Shown: one piece after another, positions 38,735-50,520 of the stretch
Numbering within the stretch: position 1 is the first letter of the stretch
How the letters are laid out: each line of letters begins with the position of its first letter
NCBI GenBank assembly: GCA_963513935.1
Contig: OY740769.1
Location: forward strand, 108,169,762 to 108,233,761
From: Aphrophora alni
Taxonomy: Eukaryota > Arthropoda > Insecta > Hemiptera > Aphrophoridae
Reading direction: 5' to 3'
Length of the DNA: 64,000 nucleotides
Notes under the pieces: generated by a model
Database searches by the model: none
The model's input: the letters and a program-made list of their open reading frames with translations, nothing else
What the model was told of the DNA's origin: nothing
Program-made: the position numbers and the translations under genes

Positions 38735-39412
38735 TAAGAATTGAAATACAGCCACTAGACCAGCGATATTGCTGTTACGTTTCCATCCTGCCAGTGAAGG
38801 TAACAATGGGATTGACCCTTCTTGGCGAACTGCCAGCCCAGTATATGGCACACCAAACATCAAAGCTTGCATTGAAAGTCATTGTTAAGTTACAATATTT
38901 TCCACACTTTACTCTACATTTATCCTTTTTCTTTCTAAGTTACGCATACATAAAGTACAATGATAGTTTCAAAAGAAATATCGGTCGAATGAAACGTAAC
39001 TTTTATTTCTCCACTTTTTCTATATTAATTGTGCATGTCACAAAAGAAACTTATGAGTTTCATAAAAAAGACGTGGTAGCTAACCATTACTTTCACTCTC
39101 ATCACGTAAGCAATCCTGACTGTTGCACAAAAACTAAAGAATTTTAAATCATTCGGACATTTAATCTAAAACACTCAATCAATTTTCATCGTTACTCAGC
39201 TCTTAAAATATACCGTTCAAATTTTAACCCCCTCCATCTAACTTTACAATTTTTAATCAATCTGGCTTTCCTTTCTTAAGACGTTTTCTGTCAAAACTCA
39301 AAACTAACACAGACAGAATGATTTCAAGGCAATTTAGACAGACAGATTGTCTTTATTTACCGATAGTTGGTAAAATCTAGAATAAATTTAGCAATAGTTA
39401 TTTGTGCAACTA

Positions 39413-39515
39413 GTGAGCAAAGTGGCACTTTTTTTAACGAGAGAAAAATGTTGACGCACGAGGCTTGCCGAGTGCGTCAATTCTATCGAGTTTAAAAAAG
39501 ACACTTTGCTCACGA
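39413..39515. repeat. Hairpin with GTGAGCAAAGTG arms
   Basis: Arms 39413-39458 and 39472-39515 are reverse complements outside and at the tip (TTGACGCAC..GTGCGTCAA), with GAGGCTTGCCGA as loop. The word GAGCAAAGT recurs at 39924 and, inverted and altered, near 39995, so this hairpin probably belongs with the adjacent element at 39529-40024. Confidence 0.75.
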
Positions 39516-39528
39516 ATTGGACATTATA

Positions 39529-40024
39529 CTTTGTCTACAGTTGTTATTTTGTGACAAATAAAAAACATACTTCAGCAGTAACACAATTTAATAAAACATT
39601 AATTTAATACAATAGTGTTCAACCTCACGTCAAAACTGAGGTTATTTATGAATATTACAAATAACTTAGGTATATTGTTGAGGAAACGGGATTGCCAACT
39701 TCAAAACTCGGCAAACGAAAAATACTCTCCGTGTACATACACTGTCAATCATCTTTATGAATAATTACTTCCTTTTTCAACTTTAAAACGTTGTTTTGTT
39801 GTTTATTTATGTTATTTTACATGTAAGAATTAATCTAACCTACAAACGGGACAATTCCTGTATTTATAAATCAATTCAAATAAACTTAACCTAAATTTCA
39901 ATTTGTTCGGTTGCCATTCTGAGTGAGCAAAGTAGTGGGAAAAGTGAAACTGTTGAGAAATCAGCTGTTTTGCAAACGAATTTAAATGAACAAAATGCCA
40001 CTTTGTTAACAACTGTAGACAAAG
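39529..40024. mobile_element. Nonautonomous DNA element with 18-bp perfect terminal repeats
   Basis: CTTTGTCTACAGTTGTTA at 39529-39546 is exactly repeated inverted at 40007-40024. TTATA flanks both sides (with one extra G on the right), a candidate 5-bp target duplication. The interior (0.5 kb) has no coding capacity I recognise. Superfamily unknown. Confidence 0.75.
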
Positions 40025-40859
40025 GTTATATTTTATTGAAATTAAAAGGCAAACATAAAACCAAAATTGAAAAGTAAAGTAATATTTAAACCTTTAAATA
40101 AATAAAATAATACTAATGATTACTTTTATCGTGACGTATCGATAAATGTTGATAATCACCAAAATCTCTTGGTAAAAGTCAAATAGATTATTAAAGTTTT
40201 GGACTTTACCAACAGCTGTTAATAAATCTCAATATTCTAATATTTAAAGTCCAAACACTTCTACAGTAACACACACATTGACACAGTATTATCTATAGTC
40301 TTTTAACATGTGTATCATGGCACTCTCCTATTGGTTGAAGATTCTTCATTGGAGGGTTCCATCAGTTGTAAAGCTCGGAGTCAGACGAATCGGAAAAGTT
40401 CGATAATTAGCCAATCTATTCAAAACTGACTGTACCAAGCTGCCAAGCGTTGGCTGTACATACTAAAATACGTACTGGACTTCAGATACCTACAGTATGC
40501 ATTGAGGATTGAATATTCGATCCGTTTATAATGAACGATTAGTATTGTGATCATTCCCGAACGAAGATTCGCCATGTTGATAATCGTAATTGTTTAATTC
40601 TCTGAAACAATAAACTAATATTAAGTATTTATTCAACAGTTTTTTATCGATTAACATAAAAGATGTTATCTCATTAAAGAATCAAATTGAGTAAAACTAT
40701 GTAAAAACACTTGCACACACTTGTTCACTCACCCATCCCCAAAACTATTCGTTACCAAAAATGTCATTTCAATAGTTGTCAATTAAAAAGTGCAATAAAC
40801 CATGGACCCTACACTGTCTTTAAAACAATATACTTATATATTTAAATAGGGATTCCTAA

Positions 40860-41400
40860 ACTATAATTTGTTTCACGGATTGGGTTTATTAATCTTTAAA
40901 TTTCATTAAAATTTAAACGAAATCGGTTGAATATAATTTGATAAATTTACGTTCTATAACAGGTACATGGCCGATGTTTTTGTTTTTATTTACTGATAAC
41001 TCACTAGCCGGTATTTTTTGAGAAATGACAATACGTTTTGTTTGAGTCCCTAAAGACTACACTTGAACAAAATACTAAAATCTGTAGATCTGATTCTGAG
41101 AAAATTGTAGTTCTATGTATTATTTCTCATTTCAGTTACCCCCAAATTTTTATTTATCGAAACATTGAATAAATGTCTTGAGATCTGGCCAAAATATCCC
41201 CACTAGAAAATTGTATTAAATTCTGACCAGCTATTTAAGCTATAGAATACTGTATATACGACAGACTCCAGACCCTAGATTGAAGGACATCACTCCAAAA
41301 ACCAGCATTGGACTTCAAGGCTTATATATCCACGAAACCCAAGACATCGATTTTTTAACCCATCACATAACTATTTCTATACGATGTACATGTAAGGAAG
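40860..41400. repeat. Dispersed repeat family, copy 3
   Basis: Best-aligned partner of copy 2: AAATTTAAACGAAATCGG, TTTATTTACTGATAACTCACTAGCCGG, TTTTGAGAAATGACA, and CTAAAGACTACACTTG follow in the same order. The 3' part (AACCCATCACATAAC, 41357) matches 55418-55440. Confidence 0.6.
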
Positions 41401-41949
41401 TATATATTTAACTGAGTAATATTGGTAAAAGTTTATGAAAATAAATCAATGTTACCCATATCAAATTTATCATTCATATAAACAACTTTATAAAATAAAA
41501 TTTAAATCACGATATTTAAATTCAACAGTTAAAACCTCGAAACATAAATCAATGTAGATAGAGAACATGAATCTGTTGAATGCTCACTTTTAACTGGATT
41601 ATTGAGTCATCAATCTACTTGTTGATTGAACTATTAACTGTTCTGAAAATATTTCTTGTGTTGATAGGTTTAGAGTCCATCTTGTTGATAATGTGCACAC
41701 GTTTTATGTAACTCCAATTATACTTCATTATCTTTTTACTTTCTCAAATATAGATACGTAGTATATAGAAAAAGGTAAGTGATGAATCAAAAAAAATCGA
41801 TGGTAATTTTTAACAGAAATATTCTTTTTAAACTTATCCGAACCTATCAATGGATTTTGAGTAACAACTTTGTTGAAAATTTTGGTTTCCATATAATCAT
41901 AGCAGAAAAATATTGTTATAACTTGGTAACTAATGAAAAAATAATTGGT

Positions 41950-42290
41950 GCAACTTTCTGTGGCGGAATCTTCTATGACCGAAAATACTTCAGAAATATT
42001 TCAATCAGAGAAGAATTCGGTCTGAGAAGAAAATGTTATCTATTTTCAGTCAGACAGTGTTTTCTGGCTGAAAAAAAGGTTTTCGGTCAAAGAAGAATTC
42101 AGTCACAGGAGATTCGGTTGAAAAGACAATTTTTGTTAACAGCTGTTTTGATCAGAGAATAATTCGATCATAAAAGTTTCGGTCAAAAAAGAAAATATAG
42201 CCATTATTTTCGGTCAGAGAAGATTTCTGTCATAGAAAATTCAGTTAGAGAAGACTATCAGGCTAAAATCTGGTCACATAGGAAAGAAAC
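41950..42290. repeat. Degenerate minisatellite, unit like TTCGGTCAGAGAAGAAT
   Basis: About twelve imperfect copies of a 24-30 bp unit (TTCGGTC-A-GAGAAGA-AT-) across 340 bp. The 127-codon frame at 41779-42162 runs through it only because the unit lacks stops in that frame; I do not call it a gene. Confidence 0.75.
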
Positions 42291-42859
42291 CCATAGGGAA
42301 ATCGGATCATCGTTTCTCTAGTTATAAACTTGCAAACAAACAGACGTTGCGTTACATTATAAATTAGATTTGGAGAGGAGGCAGTTTTGTATAAAATCTG
42401 GATATTCCGAGGATACATGACATAGAATTTTTGGAAGCATACAAAACGATTTAATAATTTAAAAAGTAGTTATTAGGTTTTCATTTTTCACTTAACTAAA
42501 CATTTAAACCATTGATAACACAACCTAATACAAATTAATTTTAGGTCCTATTCGTGGTTGTACTTTATAATTTTTTAAAGTGTTAAGTAAAAATGGATGA
42601 ATCGTAACAATTCGTACAAGGGTAAATTTTTATTCTGATATTTTCCATCATGTCTTTACAAAAATAATGTGAAATGTCTGCATAAACAATATTAATACTG
42701 TATTATGATTTTTCTATTATTACTTAAAAACTTTAAAAATTAAAAACAAAACAATAAATTGCTAGATTTTATGTTAGTATGGTTGTTGTCAGACCAGATA
42801 AGGTTATATAGTTGAAAATCTAATCTTTTGTCAAAAATAAACTTCTAAAATTAATGTAA

Positions 42860-44330
42860 GTAACGAGGAACTAAAGCCATGTTAGAGTTTAAGCGATATG
42901 TACTTGTGAAAATCTTTCCTTCAGATAAAAGTAAGAAACTTCTATGATATAAACTCATATGAAAATATAATTATAGATATTTTGAATGCTGCAAATAGAA
43001 TCTTCTTATTTCTTAAAAGACCCCACCATTAGCTTCGAGAATAAAGATTCAAGCATGAAACTGTAATATGAATTTCCGTACATTAGTTTTCATTCCACAA
43101 ACTTCGTACTGTATTGATCCCAACTCCCCATGTGTATTGGGTTACTTAAAATGCACAACTTCTATCAGTCTTGTCCTAAGTGCTTGTGTTTATCCATGCA
43201 AGGAATTTTCTAAATATCTTTTTTTAAATAAGTCATCGGTTGTTAGCAAACTATTTCGTTAAAAATCTAAATATTTTGTGGAGTTACGCAGGGTAAAGAA
43301 TGATAATGTTGAAGATTGTTGTTTGGTTTCTACATTGAAAGTCTTTACATTAATATATGTATTTAGAAAATCTAGAAAGCAGAATTTTGTGAGATTAAAT
43401 TAAAAACTATTGTTCAATTACCTTTATTATTATTGTTTGTGGTGTACCTGTCCCATAGATAATATGGTGTTTACTATCATTGTGTGGTTAGCATTCAATT
43501 CTTTTGTTTTATTCTGGTATCTTTAATTGACTTGGAGTTATTAATCAGATGTTCTTACTCTCTTAGTTTCATACACTTAATATATTTAATAATTAAGTAT
43601 GACTTGTCAGGACTACACTAGTTCCAAGTTCTTTACCCTTAAGTTAACTAGCCTCGTAGTTCACTTCAAAAGCGATGTTTGGAAAGACGAGTTCAGTGAT
43701 TTATATTGGATACGGTTATTATAAAATATATAAATTGTTAATTATTTTTTGGTATAATTAGTCAACTTGTAAAATAACAATTGTTTGATAAAAATATGAA
43801 ACAAATTGTTCTTTTTCAGTTTTTTCTGTATGTATTAATAAGCACTGATTTTACAGGAATATACGTAGTATTATATTTTAAAGAGCATAAAATTTCCACA
43901 AAGTATGTAACAGTCTTTTTTTACTAGTGTTATTTCTATCGCCAGTGCACTTCAAAGATCAAAGCATAATCGAGGTGCACCGCTATATTGTCTTCGTTAA
44001 CGTCCATAGTAAATAAAATATAATAAGTGTGACTGGAAAGTTGAAGATTGCGTATTAAAACACGTTTATTTTGAAGGCGAAACCGTAGTGCATTTTTTGT
44101 TAAAATATTGTTGTTTCTATACAATGAACTGTACATGTAAATGGGGAAAATGTTATTGTATTATTTTTGATATAATTCGTTTTGATACTTTTCATAACTG
44201 TAAGAAAAACTGTTTAAATACGTTTCAGGGTGTTAAAAATTTCGAAAATATTTCTATGTCAAATTAATAATTAATTATAGTGCAAAATAATAACTAAAAG
44301 TGTTATTAGTCAGTAATAATAGTGTAGAAT
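42860..44330 (-). mobile_element. Unidentified 1.5-kb repeat, copy B (inverted)
   Basis: Reverse-complement partner of copy A (33930-35470), about 7.4 kb away. ACTCATATGAAAATAT near 42952, CCAACTCCCCATGTGTATTGG near 43120, CTAGAAAGCAGAATTTTGTG near 43371 and TTTCTATACAATGAACTGTAC near 44113 are the matching anchors. Small indels and substitutions throughout show the copies are old. Confidence 0.75.
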
Positions 44331-45092
44331 ATTTGGTTTTCAAACTCCTAGTGAACTCTCGTTGAAAGAGTTTGTGAGTAAACTACTGAATGTCGTAAAG
44401 AGGATAAATCTGAGCTAGAATTAAGAGGCTTAGTTTTACAATAACCCTAATGGTTGCAGATCCTGGGCCAGTTTAAACCTTAACCTCTCAGCTTAATCTA
44501 ATCTAATCTACCAAATCAACTGTAATGAACTCATTGTGTAATAATCTACCAAATGTTTAAATAGCGATTTCATATAATAAATACTTTATTTGTGAAATTT
44601 TTGTAATAAGTAACTCCGCATATAAACTTTAGGAGTGATTTATGAAATTAGAAAATCAATCTAAATTACCATAACAGTCGAGATTATTGATCCAATATTC
44701 CCAAACCATAAGTTTCTCTGACACATTAGTTTGGGTCATACAAATGTTCACAAATTACAGAATAGAAACAGATTTCATTTAATATAATTATTTACTTATT
44801 TACTTAAAAATTTATTATTATATTGTGTTGTTTTGTCGCAGGATATAACGTTATTTATTATAATTAGGATTTATGATTTTAATCTTAAATTTGATGACAA
44901 CATAAAAACACATTAATTTTATATAAGGATTTACACAATCCCTTTCATAATAAGGTCGAACATTTATTTTAATACAGAGAATTTTATGTTATGTTTTACA
45001 AAATAGCATATTCGTTTTAATATAAGAATTTATATTGTTATTTTATTACTTTTTATTGGCTTAAACAAGTTTGATAGTTTGTTATTTTTCAG

Positions 45093-45189
45093 GGGCGATG
45101 TGGCACCCAGCCAGGAAGAAAGCAAGGATGGAGGACTGAAAAGCCACGTAATCAGAATTCCGCTCCCTGAACTAACACATATAGAGCTG
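45093..45189 (+). CDS. Eaat: EAAT exon 2: end of cytoplasmic N-terminus
   Basis: Acceptor TTTTTCAG at 45085-45092 and donor CTG|GTAAGT at 45190. With the two bases of exon 1 it reads L-G-D-V-A-P-S-Q-E-E-S-K-D..S-H-V-I-R-I-P-L-P-E-L-T-H-I-E-L, residues 24-56. The hydrophilic start then an amphipathic stretch leads directly into the pre-TM1 segment of exon 3. Length 97 nt restores phase 0. This small exon has no open frame long enough to stand out alone; it was found by matching splice sites and phase. Confidence 0.85.
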
Positions 45190-47395
45190 GTAAGTTTATT
45201 ATATCAATATTATGCTTATTACAAGACATGACAGATAAAAGCACGATTTGTTTTTCAAACTTCCTATACTCTAATCTTTGAACACAATAATCTTGTTTAT
45301 ATTAGGTTTTTCTTGTAACCGTTGTTTTAAAAAATCACAGAGATCAATATTTTATTACAGAGAAAATTCCTTTCTAAAAAAAAAAAAAAAAAATGTATTA
45401 ATGTCTTTTTTACGTTAAGGTAGGTTTTCATCACCTAAAAAGCAACGTGGTTTTTATCACCAATTAGGTTTTACTTACACCCGTTCGATTACTCAAACAG
45501 AGTAAAGTTACAGTCTTTAAAAATGTGGCAAAATCACAAAATCTCACCATTTAATTAAAAAATGTTTTTCAAAGTGTCTCCTAAAATGGAAATAACAAAC
45601 TCCTAGGGCAATATGAATGAATTTTTCCGACAAACAGAAAGATCAAAGTAAACATGGTTACAATATGTAACGCCAAAAATTCCCTCACTTTAGTACTGGT
45701 ATGAGAATTCAATAGAATAAATGAGACTTGCTTGCTTGAAATCAGTCCATGAGGTAACTTCTCTTTGTTATTAGTTCCATGCTATTGTATCAGTTATGAT
45801 CTTGATCACTATGCTAACGCAAAGTAGTTTCCAACTCATGAAATGGGTAGAGTCAGAGTTTTCTACAAAACATAAATCGCTATTCTATAAAAAAAGAAAA
45901 TGTGTGTAGCTGCACATCAAATAATGGAAACGCGATGTTAAAGACATTTTAAGAAGCATCTTGAAAGTTTCAACTATAAACAAATATTAAAATCCGTTTA
46001 TAATTAATGATAAATACCAACAACGATTGACGAAAACGTAAACTAACAACTGGTTACAATCTTGGAGGTAAGAAATAAATAAAACTTTCCTTTACTGACA
46101 CAATATAGTAAAATGTAAAAGTCCTAAGCGTGAAAGTCCAATCTCTCCTTTATTTTCAAGACGGAGAAAATGGATTTCTTAATCTCCTTAATATTATCAA
46201 TAACTAGAAAGAGTTGCTATTGTATGACATACATAGAAGTATATCATTGCAGCTTAAAAGAATCTGTTAGGAAAATAAATAATTTACAGAATAACACACA
46301 CTACTAACCTTGACTGATTCATGAGGGGAAAATTTTTTTATTTTATTATCAAACAATAAAGCCAAAAGTAAATTAAATTAATGGGCAGCAAGTTACTCAT
46401 GTTACACCTGCGACTGTTCAAGAAACTGATCCATTCAAGCCTCATACAATTATAAAAATATCAAACTAATTATGGATAAATAATAGTTACTGTTCCCCCC
46501 CCCCCCCAACATTACCTCTAAAACTTATTGGAAGGTTTTATTTAACTTGTACGTATTAATCAGTGTAAATTAGGTTAAAATATAAACAGTAGTTGGCTTC
46601 CATCGAAGCCTAACAATGGTGGAGTAATTTCGTTTTAAGTCAAGGTCGTCAGCATTCCAGGGTTTATTATACGTAGATGGGTGCAGCATAATAACAATAT
46701 TTCGTAATTGCAATGAATAGTAAACCATAAAAAAAAAAGAAAGCCACCCTTAATTTCAGGTATTTCTCCCTCTGAAGTGTTTTATTCAAGTGTACAGTAT
46801 CCATGATATTATTTACTGGTACGCCTTGGTCTATGAATCCTGTTGTATTTCACAGACAAGACAACATAGACAGTATATTGAAAAGAACTATTTATAAAAT
46901 GCACTGAAAATTCTAACAACTAGTATGAACCGTTGACACGTATACTCTTCCAGAAGAGTCATCTTTTGATTGGCCAGTAGGAAGAACTAATTATTTGTTT
47001 TGAATTTGTACGAGGAAAAAATACGAAGAATTTTCACATCAACTAAATATAGCAAACAATTATTGAAGAACAAAAATCACTTAAATATAAAGGGAAATCA
47101 CTACCTGCCTTTCAATGGATGTGCTCCCAAATTAGTCTTTTAAGAACGAGAAAAAAGACAGCAAGCATTAACTATATCTCACCCCACCATTTACAATGAT
47201 GAAGTGGATTTCAAAATTTCCAACTGATGAGAACGTTTCGCAAAGCAAGCACAACGTGGAGCATCAAAGCGCGAAGGGCAGCAACCTTAGCGTAGTTTAG
47301 GTTTGTAACTGGATACACTCAATCTGGGCTTCTGTTTCCAGTTTCCTACCCATACTTTAACTAGTGAATCAAGTCAAGTTGTGAACTCGGGAAAA

Positions 47396-47690
47396 GTAAC
47401 TGTAAGAGTACAAATGTGTAATGGTATACTACAAAGTGTGTAAGGGTATACTACAAAGTGTGTAAGAGTATACTACAAACTGTGTAAGGGTATACTACAA
47501 ACTGTGTAATGGTATACTACAAAGTGTGTAATGATATACTACAAAGTGTGTAAGGGTATACTACAAATTGTGTAAGGGTATACTACAAAGTGTGTAAGGG
47601 TATACTACAAACTGTGTAATGGTATACTACAAAGTGTGTAAGGGTATACTACAAAGTGTGTAAGGGTATACTATAAAATGTGTAATGATA
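47396..47690. repeat. 22-bp minisatellite, array 1
   Basis: Twelve full units of GGTATACTACAAAGTGTGTA-AG/AT, head to tail. Variants (AAACTG, AAATTG, AATGAT) occur in the same combinations as in array 2, which shows that the two arrays were one before the insertion at 47691. Confidence 0.95.
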
Positions 47691-49353
47691 TTATAACGAT
47701 ATCGCGTTATCAAATAAATAATAAAATAAAGGATAACAACGATCTCTATAAAAAATGAGTAATTACATGTAACTTATGATATAAAGGGGAAACTAAATTA
47801 AATAATAGAAAAATAATGAACAACTAGTATCATCTGGTAACAGAAAATATTATTTTAACAAAAATATAATCAAAAGGACATCTGTTCACAACAAATTAGG
47901 AGAGAAAGCGTGCAAAGAGAAAAGAAGCCGTTTCGCTAACCTTGTAGTGTACACGTGCTAACGTTAAACAATTTGTAACGGTATCTAAAGGGAGATTTTA
48001 TGTCACGCAGCTGGATGTATAAAAAAAAGAGAAATCTACAGGGAGAGAGACCTGATGGGACACGCTAGAAAGCATAACGGTACTTCTAAAAAAAACATGA
48101 GAAACCGACAAAAGGAATTAGGTCGGCCAATCGGAAAACAGCCACATGGTGAAAGCTAACGAATTTAAAAAAAATACAGCCACTAGAAAAAAAGAACAAC
48201 ATCTGGGGAGAAATCGAGAATTCAGCGAGCGAATCGGAGGGGTGAAAGCGAAGGAAAGTTTGGGAAGAAGGGAGAGGTTTTTGGCGTCGAAAATTTGAAG
48301 AGGAGTCTAAAATCTGGAGTGGTGAGAGGAGGTCTTAGGGACAGAGAGCATTCTGTGGGACAGAGAAAGGGAGTTAGATTGACCACGAGACTAGGGTTCT
48401 CTGTGTCAATACGTCGAGAAAATTAATTAGTTGAATCAAAGTTGAAAAGAGAGTTAGTAGTTTTTAGTCAAAAGTTTGTTGAGATTTTGGAGAAGATTAA
48501 AATATTTTGGAAGAATTGTTCGAGAGAAGAGTCGGAAGAACTAATTCATCGCCAGTGGAGACTTGAGGAGGATCATCAGTCCGAATTCCAGGATTAAGTT
48601 GTTGGAGATAGTGTGTGGAGTGTTTTGTTTTTTTATATATCTAAATCAAATTTAAAGCCATCGTTGTGTTGTGTGTGGAAAGTGTCTCGTCGATCAAAAT
48701 TGGAAAGCAGTACCAACGATAAGTACAATTTAAAATTCTTGTTCACTTTAAAATTATAAATTCATTTTTCTAAAATAATTCACTTTAATTGAGCCATAAA
48801 AGAACCTAACGACCCAAAAAGAGATAAGAGAATTAATTAAATAAATTAATAACTAACAAATTGAATAAAGATTATAATAAAGTTTAATTTTATAAAGGAA
48901 ATAATTGTTTGTGTATAAAAAAAATAAAAGTAATTCAAATTACAGATTAATTTCATTAAAAATTAACGCCAATTGTGGAAACTTGATGTTTTTTTTAGTA
49001 ATAAAGTCTAGCATAAGGAAAGACAATTAGTTAAGATAAATTTGTATATTACATAACATTAAGGAATGCTTGTGGAATGAATGAAGAAATTTTAGACACT
49101 AATGGAATAGATGTACGTTTTTATGATTCTTTGACATGTTGCTTAAATAAATTAAGGTTTGTTTTTAAGTAATACGTTGTGTCAGGTGTGTTATTTATGT
49201 TTCCACATTTTGCAAGTTTAGGAACAACTAAACATATAGCAGGTAATTAAAATAATATTGAATTATTAATATCTAATAATAATTATTATTCAAAATATTC
49301 AAAATAAATAAATTAACTTAAATAAACATATATATAACGTCTTAAATGTTATA
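47691..49353. mobile_element. 1.66-kb insertion splitting the minisatellite (LTR-like)
   Basis: Begins (T)TATAACGATATCGCG and ends AATGTTATA(A). The flanks rejoin to the minisatellite word AATGATATACTAC if ATAT is taken as a 4-bp target duplication (or TA as a 2-bp one). The middle (48000-48600) is purine-rich and GC-richer than the surroundings, and the 3' side has several AATAAA words. No open frame or transposase is visible. A solo LTR or a large nonautonomous DNA element would both fit; I cannot decide. Confidence 0.65.
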
Positions 49354-49835
49354 ATATACTACAAAGTGTGTAAGGGTATACTACAAATTGTGTAAGGGTA
49401 TACTACAAAGTGTGTAAGGGTATACTACAAACTGTGTAAGGGTATACTACAAACTGTGTAATGGTATACTACAAAGTGTGTAAGGGTATACTACAAATTG
49501 TGTAAGGGTATACTACAAAGTGTGTAAGGGTATACTACAAACTGTGTAATGGTATACTACAAAGTGTGTAAGGGTATACTACAAAGTGTGTAAGGGTATA
49601 CTATAAAGTGTGTAATGATATACTACAAAGTGTGTAAGGGTATACTACAAACTGTGTAATGGTATACTACAAAGTGTGTAAGGGTATACTACAAACTGTG
49701 TAAGGGTATACTACAAACTGTGTAATGATATACTACAAAGTGTGTAAGGGCATACTACAAAGTGTGTAAAGGTATACTACAAACTGTGTAATGGTACACT
49801 ACAAAGTGTGTAAGGGTATACTACAAAGTGTGTAT
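49354..49835. repeat. 22-bp minisatellite, array 2
   Basis: About 22 units of the same 22-bp sequence as array 1, ending at TGTGTATACAAAATG. A block of several units in fixed order (AAAGTG, AAATTG, AAAGTG, AAACTG variants) recurs, indicating multi-unit duplication. Confidence 0.95.
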
Positions 49836-50440
49836 ACAAAATGAAAGACTAGAAACGTATATAATTGTATCAAGTCGTGTTATTAATACTTCGCTTTTAT
49901 GTAACGTGCAATTTAATGAAATTATCAACAATGTTGAAGTAAAAACCCAAGTACGATATTATGTCAAGTTCTTAAATATTTGTGTAGCTTTGAAATGCAC
50001 TGCTCCATCAATTTTAGTATTTGATTGTAACAAATAAATTACATAAACTAGCATATTGTATTTATATAATAAACTAATAACCTGTTTTGTTTGCGTTCGC
50101 AAGTCATATAATCAATTGGCTTACTAATGTAATACCCAAAAGGTATTTCACCGCCAGTTTGTGCTCCATAAAGCTTATTTGATTAGCTATTTGAAAAACA
50201 AAAAAGAAGGTAGTAACTTATTTTAATAATTTTTCAGATCTTACAACAATTAATGTGTGTTTGGTGTATTTGAACAACGATTGATGAGTAAATCTTTAAA
50301 ATGTGTCTAAATCGCATTTAAGCTGTAAAACACGTATCATAAAAATGATAAACCGTTACTTGTGAGAATCTTCTTTGTAAATAACTTAAGCCATATATTG
50401 AACTTGACATGTGAGATAATATTAGAATAAAACTCGAACA

Positions 50441-50520
50441 CAGGATCTCACAAAAATTACGTTTATTTAATCAAACACGTTTCAACAACAAAGTCGCCAT
50501 CCTCAGTGATACATGAGCTA
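50441..50520 (-). other. Penelope-type terminal fragment with hammerhead-like core
   Basis: On the - strand: CTGAGGA (50500-50506), a GCGAC-TTT-GTTGT stem, GAAAC (50479-50483), then GTGTT|TGAT. The ATCA just before CTGA can pair with the TGAT just after the expected cleavage point, giving a short helix I. All pieces of the core are present, with an extra U after the first block. Downstream on the - strand is AATAAACGTAATTTTTGTGAG, a tail-like sequence. No second arm was seen. Confidence 0.45.

Larger units (their letters stand above)
20563..45092 (+). other. Eaat: EAAT intron 1 (24.5 kb)
   Basis: GTAAGT donor, TTATTTTTCAG acceptor. The intron separates the start codon from the rest and is filled with repeats listed separately. 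Stretches in which I see nothing recognisable: 20563-21950, 22861-23319, 23631-29319, 29936-33929, 36801-37608, 38738-39412, 40030-40859, 41241-41949, 42291-42859 and 44331-45092. Several - strand open frames of 60-90 codons (for example 27388-27660) look like chance. No second gene was found inside. Confidence 0.8.

Noticed and set aside
38684..38872. - strand frame reading into the right end of the Harbinger element (MQALMFGVPYTG...)
   Set aside because: It runs through the transposon terminus and target duplication, so it cannot be an old intact gene; no family recognised for the part outside.
41779..42162. 127-codon + strand open frame
   Set aside because: Its second half is made of the 24-30 bp minisatellite unit and the rest has no motif; chance frame.
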